NCBI GenBank assembly: GCA_023630585.1
Contig: CM042567.1
Span: forward strand, 1,161,001-1,225,000
From: Cranoglanis bouderius
Taxonomy: Eukaryota > Chordata > Actinopteri > Siluriformes > Cranoglanididae
DNA: 64,000 nucleotides
Reading direction: 5' to 3'
This document shows, piece by piece, positions 45,408-57,731 of this stretch (position 1 is the stretch's first letter; each line of letters starts with the position of its first letter). Under the pieces are notes generated by a model. That model saw only the letters and a program-made list of their open reading frames with translations. It had not been told where the DNA came from and did no database searches. Made by a program: the position numbers and the translations under genes.

Positions 45408-46462
45408 CTCATGAAATAAAAATCAGTGGCCGGACTGCGGTGCCGTGTTGCTCTGATGTGCAGAGAAAAAGAGAGAGGCTGAGAGACAGAGAGGTTTAGA
45501 GAAGGTTTAAAATATCCACAAGCTACTCAAATGCAGACATGCACGACCAAAGGAGTTAACATCAAAAGAACCTGTTTTCAGCTATTCTGTGTGGTGCCTT
45601 CGCTTTGCATATTTTATGAGCGCGGAGTTCTTGTTCAGGTTCTTGCGCCTGTTTGAATTGCCATGATGGCATGAAGCCTTCTTAAAAAATCCCAATTGTG
45701 TAAAGCACAGTGCTGACATGTTGGCCTCGGGAGCCGTGATCGGTACACGAGCCGAAGGTCCGGAGAAGAAAGAGACGACTCGGGTCTGCTATCTCCACAT
45801 AAAAGAAGCTAAATGACCTATACTTGTGGTCAGGACTTTGAAGAAACAGATGACAATCAAAAGGACAAACAGTGAGCGGGGCACTGGAGCGAAGCGGCCC
45901 CGGCAGTTCTGTGAAGTCTTTGACCTGTGAGTTCAAAGCCGGCGCTGGACCTTTGGACCTGACTCGCCAGACAAAGGCTTTGTTCATACTTAAGCAAAAT
46001 GTCGGCATTGTTCGCTTTGAGTCCGAGCAGCACCTGCAGGAAAAAAAAAAAAAAAAACGTTATTCCAGTCACCTGCTGGAGAAAAATCCATCCTTCACTC
46101 CTTTCAATGCTGCATTCAACGTCTGAATGATGCACGACTGTGTTCCTCTCCGCATGATGTTTATTTAATGTAATGCATCTCATGTACCGTCATCCTAACA
46201 GGACCAGGATGCTGAAAATGATGAACTATCATGACTGTGGAGTGATTTGTCGGTACCACCACTACGGAACCATCGTACTTTTTGATGTCTGTGGTGCTGG
46301 ACATAAATCGGAGAGGTTCAATATAATAGCCAAATAATCTGCGAGAGTTCAGAACAATATAATATTCAAATAAATATCAAATAAATGGAATTTGTTAATT
46401 AATTAGATATGATCGTTCACACTACATCTTGATATTTAAAAAAAATACTTAACCGACAAAAA
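45011..46462. other. Unassigned intergenic DNA with (GA)n
   Basis: It includes GA-rich runs at 45358-45407. Overlapping minus-strand frames at 45682-46183 lack domains. It also has repeated GGTTCTTATCC/AAGGGTTCT phrases at 45080-45210. No gene could be supported. Confidence 0.45.
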
Positions 46463-47850
46463 CAGTGGATATAAAAAGTCTACACACCCCTGTTAAAATA
46501 GCAGGTTTTTGTGATGTAAAAAAAAAAAAATGAAACAAAATTAAAATCATGTCAGAACCTTTTTCACCTTTATTGTGAAACTGCAACATATAAAGATGAA
46601 AAAAAAAAAACTTCCAATAACCTGGTTGAATAAGTGTGCACACACTTTTTATAATTGGGAATGTGGAAATGTTCAGAATCAACCTCATATCAACATTCAA
46701 ACTCATATTAAATACTAATTAGTGTACACCTGCCATCAATTAAAGTGACTGATTAACCCCAAATAAAGTCCAGCTCTTCCTATAGGATTCTCCCGACATC
46801 TTCTTGGTAACATCCAACTGGAAAAGCCACGGGCCGCAAAGAGCTTACAGAGCAGGTACGGGATCTCTCTGTTGAAAAATATCAATCAGGAGAGGGTTAC
46901 AAAAAAATTTCAAAGGCATTGGATACACCATGGAACAGTGTAAATACAATAATCAACAAGTGAAGAAAATATGACATGACAGTGACACTACTAAGAACAG
47001 GATGTCCCTCTAAAATTGATGAGAAGATCAAGAGAAAACTGGTCAGGGAGGCTGCCAAGAGGCCTACAGCAACATTAAAAGAACTGCAGCAATTTCTGGC
47101 AAGTACTGGTTGCTCCCTACATGTGGCAACAATCTCCCGAATTCTTCATATCTCTAGACTATGGGGTAGGGTGGCAAGACGGAAGGCTTTTTAACCCAAA
47201 AAATAAAATAAAAAATACATCCAATCTCCCAAAACCATGTGGAATAATGTGTCATGGTCTGATGAGACCAAAGTTGAACGTTTTGGCTGTAATACCAAAA
47301 GATATGTTTGGCACAAAAAACTTACAACAAAGCACATTACCAAAAGAACACCATCCCCACGGGGAAGCATGGTGGCGGCAGCATCATACTCTGGGGTTGT
47401 TTTTCTTCAGCAGGAACTGGGGCTTTAATCAGGGTGGAGGGAATAATGAACAGCTCCAAATACCAGTCAATTTTGGTGCAAAACCTTAAGGCTTCTGCTA
47501 AAACACTTAAGTTGAAAAGGGAATTTCAACTTTCAGCACAACAATGACCCGAAGCAAACCTCCAGATGAACAAAGGAATGGCTTCACCAAAACTAAATCA
47601 AGGTCCAGATCTAAATCCAATCAAAAATCTGTGTGGTGACCTGAAGAGGGCTGTGTACAGGAGACGCCCAGCCAATCTGCTTTTGCAAGAAAGAATGGAA
47701 AAATATTGCTAAGTGAAGATGTGCCACACTGATTGCCTCTTACCCCAAAAAGATTGAATGCGGTGATACAGTCTAAAGCTGCTTCAAGTAAGTATTAGTT
47801 TAGGGGTGTGCATACTTATGCAACCAGGTTATTATACGTTTTTTATCTTT
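46463..47850 (+). mobile_element. Tc1-like transposon, family F, degenerate, right end truncated
   Basis: The left end is CAGTGGATATAAAAAGTCTA at 46463. The inner repeat AATAACCTGGTTGAATAAGT at about 46616 is mirrored by TTATGCAACCAGGTTATT at 47815, but the outer right end is lost. The plus-strand transposase remains in fragments: KRKLVREAAKRPTATLKELQ, MWNNVSWSDETKVERFG, KHGGGSIILWGCFSSAGTG. Confidence 0.8.
46976..47770 (+). pseudogene. Degenerate Tc1-like transposase (family F)
   Basis: Frames at 46976-47194 (second HTH), 47237-47428 (WSDETKVERF, first catalytic Asp) and 47308-47547 (GGGSIILWGC) are separate. The downstream AACAATGACCCGAAGC is a relic of the DNDPK motif, followed by AATCCAATC (NPI). 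Stops and shifts are frequent. Confidence 0.8.
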
Positions 47851-47934
47851 CTGATGCCAGAATCACGGGAGAGTTACAGATACGGTAGCGGCGATGGAGA
47901 AACGTAAACAGAACATGCTAATGGAGAGAAAAAA

Positions 47935-48110
47935 AAATCCTGATTTCCGGATCACGCCGAGCTGATCGATGACGTAAGTCGTTTTGTATAATCGCGGGTC
48001 TATCGTTAGAGGATCTTCATCGTATTGTACAATCTGACATGGAGACACACTCTATCACACAGTCTGTTACAGAATTCAGAGCAGATCTCGTACCGCGTGA
48101 TGAGGAATCA
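47935..48110. repeat. Dispersed unclassified repeat, copy 2
   Basis: Counterpart of 43365-43580: ATCGCGGGTCTATCGTTAGA, GAGGATCTTCATCG and CTATCACACAGTCTGTTACA occur in the same order. Confidence 0.65.
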
Positions 48111-48789
48111 TTGTAAAACAGCACTAAATCTCATGTGATCATTTGCGTAAATTTCCTGCCTGCTGCTCGTATAAAAAACCCACACCGGCGGACGGCCGCC
48201 TTGTTTAAACACCACCTATAGTGTTCGGGCCGAGAGAACAAGCACGGCTTTGTGAGAATGGCGCACAAATGCACCTCTGTGTGTCCAGCGACAGTTTTGC
48301 TTCGAAAAAATGTAGAATTCCATCTACGGGATTTCAAGCAGACCAGAAGTTGGCTCCTCGAGGCCTGCGGCGATAGTTAACCATGTCAAAGGCACGAGCC
48401 GAGACCGGGCTGTGTTCAGGAGCGCACGTTTCTCCAGAGACGCCGGACGGTTTGATGTTAAAAGTGTGGCTGGAAGACAATACGGAGCCGATGTGATCTA
48501 CACAGCTCGGGGCTTTTTTAATGATTTTTTTTTTTTTTTTTTGTGAAGAAAGGTACGACAGGCAGGACTGCTGCTTTAGTAATGATCTACAGTTCAGATT
48601 CAAAGAGAAAAAGTCACAGTCACACGGGAACACTGAACTCCGGATTCATCATGGAGTCATGAGCGAAACGTTCGCCGCGTGCTCCGCGAGTGTGTGTGTG
48701 TGTGTGTGTGTGTACAATCTATCTACAAAGAACTTCAACCTGAATGAAACCAAGGCAACAACTTAAGACATGAAAATAGTTTAACGTTT
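48111..48789. other. Unassigned DNA with (GT)n
   Basis: A (GT)n run lies at 48690-48712 and a T run near 48523. Frames on both strands lack domains. No gene is seen. Confidence 0.4.
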
Positions 48790-49080
48790 GACTCCTCTAA
48801 CTAAAACGTAAACTCCTCTGTCCTGAAGATGTCGGAAAACCTAAAGTTACAGCTTTACCTCTGACTGTTACAAAGCGCTGACACTGGAGACTCCTTCCAT
48901 AGACGTTACATAAACACGTCCTTATAGATCAACGATTGGACACGTTTTTTTGATCTGTTTATTATTAGTAACGCCGCCGCCATACAGGTCCCTGTAAATG
49001 AGTCTGTTACTATAGAAACAATAATGTATTAGAATGACAGAGCTACTGCTGTGTTTAGAGGAAATTAAATAAATAAATAA
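48790..49080. mobile_element. Palindromic repeat family copy d
   Basis: It shares AAACGTAAACTCCTCTGTCC, AAAGCGCTGACACTGGAGAC and ACTATAGAAACAATAATG with the other copies. The ends are not well defined. Confidence 0.55.
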
Positions 49081-49087
49081 TTAAATA

Positions 49088-50536
49088 CACCGGTGCTTGA
49101 AAGTTTGTGAACCCTATAGATTTTTCTATATTTCTGCAAAAATATGACCTAAAACATCATCAGATTTTCACACAAGTTTCACTCAATTAAACAAACGAGA
49201 AAAAATATATTACATGGTCATTTATTTATTGAGGAAAATGATCCAATGTTACATCTCTGTGAGAGCGAAAGTATGTGAACCTTTTCAGTTGCTCTCAGTA
49301 TCTGGTGTGACCCCCTTGTGCAGCAGTAACTGCAGCTAAACGTTAGCGGTAACTGTTGATCAGTCCTGCACGTCGGCTTGGAGGAGTTTTAGCCCGTTCC
49401 TCAGTACAGAACAGCTTCAGCTCTGGGATGTTGGTGGGTTTCCTCACATGAACTGCTCACTTCAGTCCTTCCACAACATTTCTATTGGATTAAGGTCAGG
49501 ACTTTGACTTGGCCATTCCAAAACTTTCACTTTATTCTTCTTTAACTGGTCTCTGGTAGAATGACTTGTGTGTTCAGGGTCGTTGTCTTTCTGCATGACC
49601 CACTTTCTCTTCAGATTCAGTTCATGAACAGATGTCCTGACATTTTCCTATAGAATTTGCTGATATACTTCAGAATTCATTGTTCCAACAATGAAGGCAG
49701 GTCATCCTGGCCAAGATGCAACAAAACAGGCCCAAACCATGATAGTACCACCACCATGTTTCACAGATGGGATAAGGTTCTTATGCTGGAATGCAGTGTT
49801 TTCCTTTCTCCAAACATAACGCTTCTCATTTAAACCAAAAAGTTCTATTTTGGTCTCATCCACCCACAAAACATCTTTCCACTAGTCTTCTGGCTTGTCC
49901 ATGTGGTCTTTAGCAAACTACTGAAGGGCAGCAATGTTCTTTTTGGAGAGCAGTGGTTTTTTCCTTTCAACCCTGTCATGCACACCATTGTTATTCGGTG
50001 TTCTCCTGATGGTGGACTCATGAACATTAACATTAGCCAATGTGAGAGAGGCCTTTAGTTGCTTAGAAGTTACCCTGGGTTCCTTTGTGAACTTGTGGAC
50101 TATTACACATCTTTCTCTTGGAGTGAGCTTTGTTGGTAGGCCACTGCTGGGGAGGGTAACAATGGTCTTGAATTTCCTCCATTTGTACACAATCTGTCTG
50201 ACTGTGGATTGGTGGAGTCCAAACTCTTTAGAGATGGTTTTGTAACCTTTTTCAGTCTGATGAGCGTCAACAACTCTTCCTGAGGTCCTCAGAAATCTCC
50301 TTTGTTCGTGCCATGATACACTTCCACAAACACGTTGTGAAGATCAGACTCTGATAGATCCCTGTTCTTTAAATAAAACAGGACGCTCACTCGCACCTGA
50401 TTGTCATCCCATTGATAGATCCCACTGATGACTCTAATTTCACCTTCAAATTAACTGCTAATCCTAGAGGTTCACATACTTTTGCCCTCACAGAGATGTA
50501 ATATTGGAAAATAATAATATTTTTCAAGCACCACTG
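49088..50536 (-). mobile_element. Tc1-like transposon, family G, broken
   Basis: CACCGGTGCTTGAAAGTTTG at 49088 (TA before it) and TTTTTCAAGCACCACTG at 50536 are imperfect inverted ends. The right repeat is shortened inside. The inner motif ACATCTCTGTGAGAG near 49250 is mirrored by CTCACAGAGATGT at 50488. Minus-strand transposase pieces: KLTPRERCVIVHKFTKEPRV, HESTIRR, ERKKPLLSKKN, then DETK-like, then a GGGT-like block. Confidence 0.83.
49400..50310 (-). pseudogene. Frameshifted Tc1-like transposase (family G)
   Basis: The longest surviving frame is 50190-49918, corresponding to the second DNA-binding helix bundle. The catalytic region continues at lower coordinates in other frames with stops (a WMRPK block where WSDETK-like sequence is expected). 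Confidence 0.75.
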
Positions 50537-51470
50537 TGAATAGTTTCTAAAGGAAAATAATCGACTTTAGTGTAACAACTGGAAGTCCACTTCATCACAC
50601 CACCCCGTCACTCAGCATTTCACGAAAACCAGCATGACCCACCAATGAGATCACTTCTGCTCATAAGAATTTGAATTTCCAGCAGTTCCAGGGAACAGAA
50701 GAATGTGAAATGAAAGAGCTCGATTCGAGCGCGGCGTCTCTGAGATGCTCGTGTTCTTCTCCTCAGGCAGAAACTGATGCGTTGTTCGTGCTCTGGATCG
50801 TTTGACCCTGCCGCTTCTTCGTCATGTCCGAGGACCTTGTAAAAACGCTTAAAAGGGTCTCGTTGGAGGAGTTAGCGTTCATGCGTGTGTACGTGACATG
50901 GGATTTAAACAGCTCCTCTTAAAACACTTCTCTTGTTGTCGGGTTCGAACACGAAACAGAGGCCCTGAAACAACAAGAACTCAGTGTAAGACTTTTCACG
51001 TGACAAAAAAAAAAAAGCTATTAGGTGTTAAATTTTAATTTAGGTTTATTAATTTGAATGAAACCTTTATGTAAAGGTATTCACGTCAAGTAGAATACAA
51101 GTAAATGCTCTGTAATCTGAAAAAAAACACCTTTTTTAAGCTAAAAGAACAATAATCATGATCATAATAATCATAGTCTCATGCCACGGATCTCTGAAAA
51201 AGAGCACGCAATCGTTCAAAAGAGTATGCAAGTATGCAAGTGATTAAGAAAGACATTTTTGGAACTAAAAGGACAAAATACAGTAAATTCCATCGACTGA
51301 TTCAAGAGCTTGATCTCTACAGTGATGTTTACTTCAAACATAATTTCTGTGTCTTAGAAATTTAAATTGCACTAAGAAGATTTCAGTGTCAGTTACGCAG
51401 CCTGTGTGGCTACATTCAGCCTCAGTTGTCAATCTTTCAGTGAAGTATAAGAGTCAGAATCAAAAAAATT
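50537..51470. other. Unassigned intergenic DNA
   Basis: No gene seen. GAAAATAATCGAC at 50552 resembles an end of the palindromic repeat family but nothing else of it follows. Confidence 0.4.
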
Positions 51471-52085
51471 CCTGCCACAAAAGTTTTGCCGATTTTCTTT
51501 GTATTCTTTTCTCTGTAAACTTACCAAGCAGTCCGTACAGGATTCCGTTGAGTTTTTCGTGATTGTTGCGGCGAAAACGCTTGATTTTGCTGCGGCGTTT
51601 TTCAACATTTGCGATGCAACTTCTGGAGTTTTTTGTGCTTTCGTTTTTTCCGGAAAACTACTTCAATTGGCAAAATCGCAATTCCACGAAATTGTTTTGC
51701 ATGGTCTGTTGGTAAATGAGACCTTTCAGCTGTACTCACGTTCGGCGCACGTGAATCGAAGAGGGCTTTGGCTGAATGCAAGTTGTGATGACGTCACATG
51801 ACGCGTCTTGGCCCAAATCTGCGGAAAATCTGCGCTAATTTTGAAAAACAGCATGCTTGATTTTGCGTTCATTTCCACGATCGCAATATCACAAGATCCA
51901 AGAAGGGACTGACCAAGTGCCTTCACAGCATTTATATTTAGCCACACCCACAAAACTCCATAAACAGCAAAGAGAGCTAAAACAAAACAACAAAATGGTT
52001 TACTAAAAGGTGAAAGAGCACCTCCTAAGCATGGCGTTCCAGTAATGCAGCTCAGCAAGTGCAGCGCATCGGCTACCGTAAACAC
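51471..52085. repeat. Dispersed unclassified repeat with two facing similar arms
   Basis: The left arm (51490-51700) has TTGCCGATTTTCTTTG and TTCAACATTTGCGATGC. The right arm (51810-51890) has CTGCGGAAAATCTGCGC and GATTTTGCGTTCATTTCC. 51890-52080 matches 16220-16375 in reverse. A 100-codon frame at 51499-51801 has no domain and is taken as part of the repeat. Confidence 0.5.
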
Positions 52086-53439
52086 ACACTAACTCCTCCT
52101 CCTTTTAAAAGGCGTCATTTCTTTCATCCTGATCAAACAGCTCGTCTTATTTGTGTTAATTTATGGAATGGTTTTCTTTCAAGTTGTTATTATGACACAG
52201 AACGTTCATTTGGAGACGATCAGACCAGTCGAGGTTTACATTATAGTCGAGGAATCTCATTCATATGAACTAACACCACATTTCTTGTGTAAATCCTCCT
52301 ATGAATGATTTACGAATAAATTAATTTGTATCGTATCCAGGGCGATAAACGAGGCCCAGTGCCTTTACGTTTCCTTTACAACTAAATAAAAAGGTAATAT
52401 TCGATGCGGTTTTAATGCTTAACGTGATGAGAAACACAGTAGCACCAGTCTGATGTTATGATATTAATGATAAAAAATAAAAATCAGACAGATACGTTTG
52501 CTAATCCTGGAGTGGAAAATCTTGCAAGATGCAAATCTTCTATTTGATCACTGTAATTATTAAGCCGGAATCAGATGTTCGTTTTCCCTCCACACGTTTA
52601 GTCGATGTATTAGTAAACAGTAATTAAATCCCCCCCCAAAAAAGGGCTTGTTTGATCAAAACCAGAGATGTTCATGAGTCTTGAGTGCTTCACCCAAATC
52701 CCAGTTTAAGCACGAGCACCTCGAAAACACATTTACAGTATTGATTGAGGCTATAAAAAAAACAACACCAGTGTTAATATTTATCATCGTCTGTAATTGG
52801 TTTGATGTCGTTACACAAGTTCAGTCGTGCTTCACGCCTCAGTGTTGTTTCAAAGTCTTTATTATTACGATAAAGCGGCCATGATCATTAATGTTTCACG
52901 TTCCATTTTCATTATGATGAATCTGATTCTGTAAAAAAAAAAAAAACTCTCGAACCCCTGCCAGGAATCACAGGGGAGCCCTGAAGTCTGTATTAATTAT
53001 CAAGAATATGGTCTTGATCGAAGATGTTAATTACACTGATGGTTGGTGATGTGGGGAACAGGGCATGCATTTTATGCCGGGATAATAAAAAAATGAATTT
53101 TTAAACAAAGAGGGATCTTAAAATAATATCTAATCTGCAGAGAATATCCCACTTCAAAGGCCGATCTGTGCGCTTTGAAATTTAGCTGATGTTAAAGAAG
53201 AGCCGTCTGAATGTTTCAGCCAGTTAAATTTGGTCGAGGAGTCGACAGACAGAAGAAAACAAGAGTTAATTAACACTTATAACAGTTATAAACCCTTTCA
53301 ACTTTCCTTTCACTTTCAAATATTAGCATTTAAATTTAGCAAATGAGTTTTTTTTTTTTTTTTTGTCAGAACGAATTTAATTTGGGGTTATGTTCTGTGT
53401 CACTGCCTGAGATAAACTCACAAGAAATGCTTTGCATTA
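52086..53439. other. Unassigned intergenic DNA
   Basis: About 1.35 kb, AT-rich, with no inverted ends or exons recognised. It might hold conserved non-coding elements, which cannot be judged from one sequence. Confidence 0.4.
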
Positions 53440-53785
53440 GATTAGTCAGAAGGTGTTGATTAGTTTCCTATAACAGCAGCTCTAATAGCAAATCACAGGT
53501 TTACTGTATATACAGTACGTTAATACGCTCGTTATAATACGTTATCGTTTCTATAGTAACAGCTTATTCACTGGGACTTGATCTGTAAGGAGATGTTTAT
53601 TTAACATTTATGGAAGGAGTCTCCAGTGTCAGCGGTTTGTAACAGTCAGAGGTAAAGCTGTAACTTTAGGTTTTCAGACAAATTAAAACATGTACTCGTC
53701 GGTAAATAAGAGGCGTGTGGAGGAATAAGTGGAATAAAACGCTCGGGGGAGTGCTGTTATAGGAAAATAATCAACTACAGGGTGA
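53440..53785. mobile_element. Palindromic repeat family copy e
   Basis: The left end reads AGAAGGTGTTGATTAG then TTTCCTATAACAGCAGCTCT. The right end, GTGCTGTTATAGGAAAATAA, is its inverse. The body (GGAGTCTCCAGTGTCAGCGG) is in the opposite orientation to copies c, d and g. At about 345 bases, it is the most compact copy with both ends visible. Confidence 0.7.
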
Positions 53786-55355
53786 TAACAGTAATTCTGT
53801 CACTCATTGTTTTACTTGAACAGCATGACACGCACAGTGTTTATTACTTACATAATGCATTAATCAATAGCACTCTAATGTAAAGTGATATTATTTTAAT
53901 AACATTCTCAGAGAATTATATTTATTCTCTTCTCGTCAAAGCATCTTTTTAAAATTTTATTAGGTTAAAGTAGATTAAAATGACACATTCCACCAGCTCG
54001 TAATTCCTTCCTCGACCCCGAATTCATACTCAGGAACTCAGGACGGTGAGTGACGTCAAAACGAAATGGCCGCTCGCAGCATCAGCAGTAAACACTGCAG
54101 CTCTTCTTACCTTTAAATGTGTTAAACTGTATATACACCTCTTAGCTTTAGATCCATGTTTACTTGTTAAATCTACAACACTGACTCTACAGTTCACTGT
54201 TCTGAGGTAATATATACAGTATGTCAGTCATCACAGTTAGCTGACTAGCTCTTTGCTAGCAAAAGACGAACACCGAGGCGTCCGTAAGTTTTTTTCTACT
54301 CTGTAGCTCGGATGCACGGAGGTCGAAAATGTTGTCAAAATCACCACCTTATTCATTGTTCTAGCCTCCTCCTCCTCCTCCTCCTCCTCCTCCTCCTCCT
54401 CCATCTATTCATCCATCGAATCCCTCCCTCGTCATCCCCAATTTCTCCTGATGTCACCGATCAAACGTATCCGCTAACATTCCTCCTTGTGTTCACGAAT
54501 TATCTTCAAATCCTCACAGAATTCCTGGTTAATGGAAGCAATTAAATCTGTACTTAGTCGTGCATTATTACAATGCTACTTATTTATTCCCCCCCCCCCC
54601 CCCACACACACACACACACATGATCATCCGAGTTCAAACCTCTTGATTCACATGCACGCTTAATATCATCCACTAGAGAAGAACAAAGCACAAAACAAGA
54701 AAGCATCCTCCTCCTCCTCCTCTTCATCATCATTCCTTTGTAGAGAGATCATTAGACAAACGTGCCGTAAGTGTGTACTTATGGGAGATGTCGGCTTTAC
54801 AAACGAGCAATTAATTCTCTAATAACCGAGTCCACATGAGAGCCTTAAAACAATCCACATCTGCTCGCTTTAAGTCCAGACTCCCAACCTTCTCCCATTC
54901 CTTGTTATTACAAAACGTCTTCTCTCTTTTTTTAATTTCCTTTCTGTCTTTCTTTCTCTCCATCCTAACAGCGGATGTGAGTGTTGGGGTTGTGAATATT
55001 AAAGCTCTAGCAGCAGGAGGTGACAGTCTCTTTCCTCCACGTTCACACCCCTAGTGTTGCACAGCTATAATTATTTAATCTGACTGTTTCTCCGCTTCCC
55101 ACCGGAGGGCCCGAGCAGCGCCGCCGTTCACGCTCACGCTCCACACGTATCTACACGGATTCTATCGCTCTAGAACCCAACGTCGAGTCTGGGTATAGAG
55201 AAAGATGAACAAATCCTCTACTCTTGATAGGCGGTGCCACGAGAACCTCCATGTTTATCTTCAGCTTCTTCGTTTTGTATTCATTCGTTGTTTACCCTCC
55301 ATTTCTTTTATGCAAATAAAACAAATCATAAAAACTCTTAGAGGAGGTGGAAAAC

Positions 55356-55411
<56 letters not shown>

Positions 55412-56525
55412 GAAGACGACGTTCCAAAAAAGAACGTCTTTTGGTGTCTGAATGATGATATTACATTTGTTTTCAAGATTACTATTTTACGGGAGAAAAA
55501 TGCTGGATTGTGATTTATTTATTTTTATTTTTGTTCCGTCTGAACAATTCTGAGATACAAGTCTTATGGAAAATGGAGTATAACGTTATAATAAAACTAT
55601 AATTACATACGGTACTGATCCGATATCAAGTGTTCAGTATCGGGTATCGATTGGACCTGAAAATCCTTACAAATAAAGAAACTTGACCCGGTTGTTTTTC
55701 CTTTTTTTTTTACGACTTTATTATACTTATAATATTTAAAATTTCATTGTGTGACGTGCTTCAGTTAAAAAAAAAAAAAAAATCATTTTAAAGCTTAAAA
55801 AAGTTTTTAAAGAAAACATCGGTTTATACTCAAGGTTTCAGTATCAGAAAAGAAAAAGTAGCACTTTGCTTCTAATCTCTAATTCTAAATTTATTTATAA
55901 TAATTTTATTTTATTTTGCTCAAATTATCTGCTAAAAACACCCATAGCCTAAAGTTCACAATAATATAAATTATTGTTAAAAAAAAAAAAAAAATAAAAT
56001 TGATTTAAAAGATATTTCTGTGGAAATTGTTGTAAAAAAATTTTAAACTGAAAGTGTTCTTCTCTTGAAATTGTTCGAGATTGTCTTTATTTATCAACAT
56101 CAGCACATTTTCTGCACATTCAGAGCCTCTTTAAGTTCCAAGCAGTGTAATTTGTGCTTCACTTACACACACAAGAGACACAATAACGCCTCGACTTCTC
56201 ATCACGCTGCGGTTTTATTCCTCTCTTTCGTTCTTTACGTACACGGGACACAGCAGCCGAGTGTTTAAGTTGCTGCAGTTTTTCATCTTTAATCAGGGTT
56301 TTTACAGAAGTGAAGTGTAGCTGAAGGAAACGTTGACTCTCCCATGTTATTCTTCTGATTTTTATTTATTTATTTATTTATTTATTTTTGGAAATTTGCA
56401 ACCCCCAAGAATTTGAAAACCCCAGTTTATGATTGTTACACCAAGTGTCTTAGTTTCAGCTCATGGTTCCTAAACGTTTTATTCCCAAGATGTATCTAAA
56501 TGCTAGTAACAGCAATGTGAAGGAC
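53786..56525. other. Unassigned intergenic DNA with microsatellites
   Basis: It holds a (CTC)n run at 54367-54402, a C run then (CA)n at 54590-54619, and a (TTA)n run at 55358-55410. Frames through the repeats (for example 55205-55513) are artefacts. A T-rich tract at 54930-54960 is followed by TAACAGCGGATGTGAG, which looks like an acceptor, but no exon could be supported. Confidence 0.45.
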
Positions 56526-56960
56526 TCTTGAATTAGTTCCTGTTCTCACGTACGTTATAGCAGCTGTAAACAGGCCGTTCCTTCACCAGTGTCTTTTTTT
56601 CTCTCTCTCTTGACGTTAATAAGACAAGAAAAAGCACAGAGGAACCACAAAGCATAAACTCCTCTGTTGTAAAACTTTAAGTTACTATAGAAACGTATTA
56701 GAATAAGATTCAAGATTTTTTTTTTTTTATTGGTCACATACACAGTTATATACATGAATGAAATCCTGGCCTACTCCTCCTTAGACTGCGCATTTAAATA
56801 ACTAAATTAAAGAATTAAACGAAAGAATTTAAATAAATAATAAGAAATAAGGTAATAATAAGTAGGAAATATTTGTACAGGAATGTACAAGCGCATTAAT
56901 ATAAACCTGCGATTTTTCTTGCATCACGTGATGCGATAAGAAAACAAAAACACGAAACAA
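56526..56960. mobile_element. Palindromic repeat family copy f, interrupted by a LINE 3' fragment
   Basis: ACTATAGAAACGTATTAGAA up to 56703 and GCGCATTAATATAAACCTGC from 56891 are contiguous in other copies (see 6957 onward). The 187 bases between are foreign to the family. Confidence 0.6.
56704..56890 (-). mobile_element. 3' fragment of a Rex1-like LINE
   Basis: On the minus strand the segment ends with AATCTTGAATCTTA after an A-run, the usual 3' terminus of this LINE group. The preceding sequence is a short untranslated piece. No coding part remains. Confidence 0.55.
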
Positions 56961-57217
56961 CTAATGGACAATAATTAATCCTAATCCCATTGTTCATAAA
57001 TCAGCGAAGTGAACGATCCAGGCACGATTACAGAACATCTGGTAGGTTTTAGCATTTAAAACTAACATACTAACACTCAGAAATGATTGCAAAGGCTTGT
57101 TGTAATAGATCTAGAAGCAGTGTTTTGTTATTAAAATAGCTAAAATGTTAAGAACACTAACTAGACATGAATTGTAGTGTTTAGGAATTCATACTTATGG
57201 TTCATAGTTTATGTTTC

Positions 57218-57632
57218 GTTATAGTGTACTAGGAAACGACAGGAGGAAGAGTTAGAGGTAGCAGAGCTGAAGATGTTGAGGTTCTCTTTGGGAGTGACGA
57301 GGATGGATAGGATCAGGAATGAGTACATCAGGGGGACAGCACATGTGAGATGTTTTGGAGACAAAGTTAGAGAGGCCAGGTTGAGATGGTTTGGACATGT
57401 TCAGAGGAGGGAGAGTGAATATATCGGTAAAAGGATGCTGAGGTTAGAACTGCCAGGCAGGAGGCCGAGAGGAAGACCAAAGAGGAGGGTTATGGATGTA
57501 GTGAAGGAGGACATGAAGGTAGTCGGTCTTAGAGAAGAGGACGCAGGGGATAGGGCTAGATGGAGGCAGATGATTCGCTGTGGCGACCCCTGAAGGGAAC
57601 AGCCGAAAGGAGGAGAAGAAGAAGAAGAAGAA
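57218..57632 (+). mobile_element. 5'-truncated non-LTR retrotransposon with exact target duplication
   Basis: The 415-base insertion is flanked by an 18-base direct repeat (GTTCATAGTTTATGTTTC at 57200-57217 and 57633-57650) and ends in a GAAGAA run. It encodes the last part of a LINE reverse-transcriptase protein and its stop, followed by a very short 3' end. Exact flanks indicate target-primed insertion and relative youth. Confidence 0.85.
57273..57593 (+). pseudogene. C-terminal fragment of LINE reverse transcriptase
   Basis: The 106 codons include RMDRIRNEYIRGTAHVR, REARLRWFGHVQRRES and RRPRGRPKRRVMDVV, ending RCGDP. This is the widespread C-terminus of RTE-like endonuclease/reverse transcriptase proteins in vertebrates. 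It lacks the catalytic polymerase and endonuclease parts, so it is a dead 5'-truncated copy. The first Met is arbitrary because the frame continues upstream. Confidence 0.85.
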
Positions 57633-57730
57633 GTTCATAGTTTATGTTTCAGTGTTCTTTTGCTTGGTTGTTTAGCGTTTTACAGATTATAGACATTAAA
57701 CTTGCTAAGTTTCAAAGTCAGGTAAGAATA

Positions 57731-57731
57731 T

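Noticed and set aside
45682..46183. Overlapping 108-codon minus-strand ORFs as a gene
   Set aside because: They are in two different frames, with no domain or coherent splice sites. A weak Phe run comes from a T-homopolymer.
51499..51801. 100-codon ORF
   Set aside because: No recognisable domain, no exon signals, and it lies inside a dispersed repeat.
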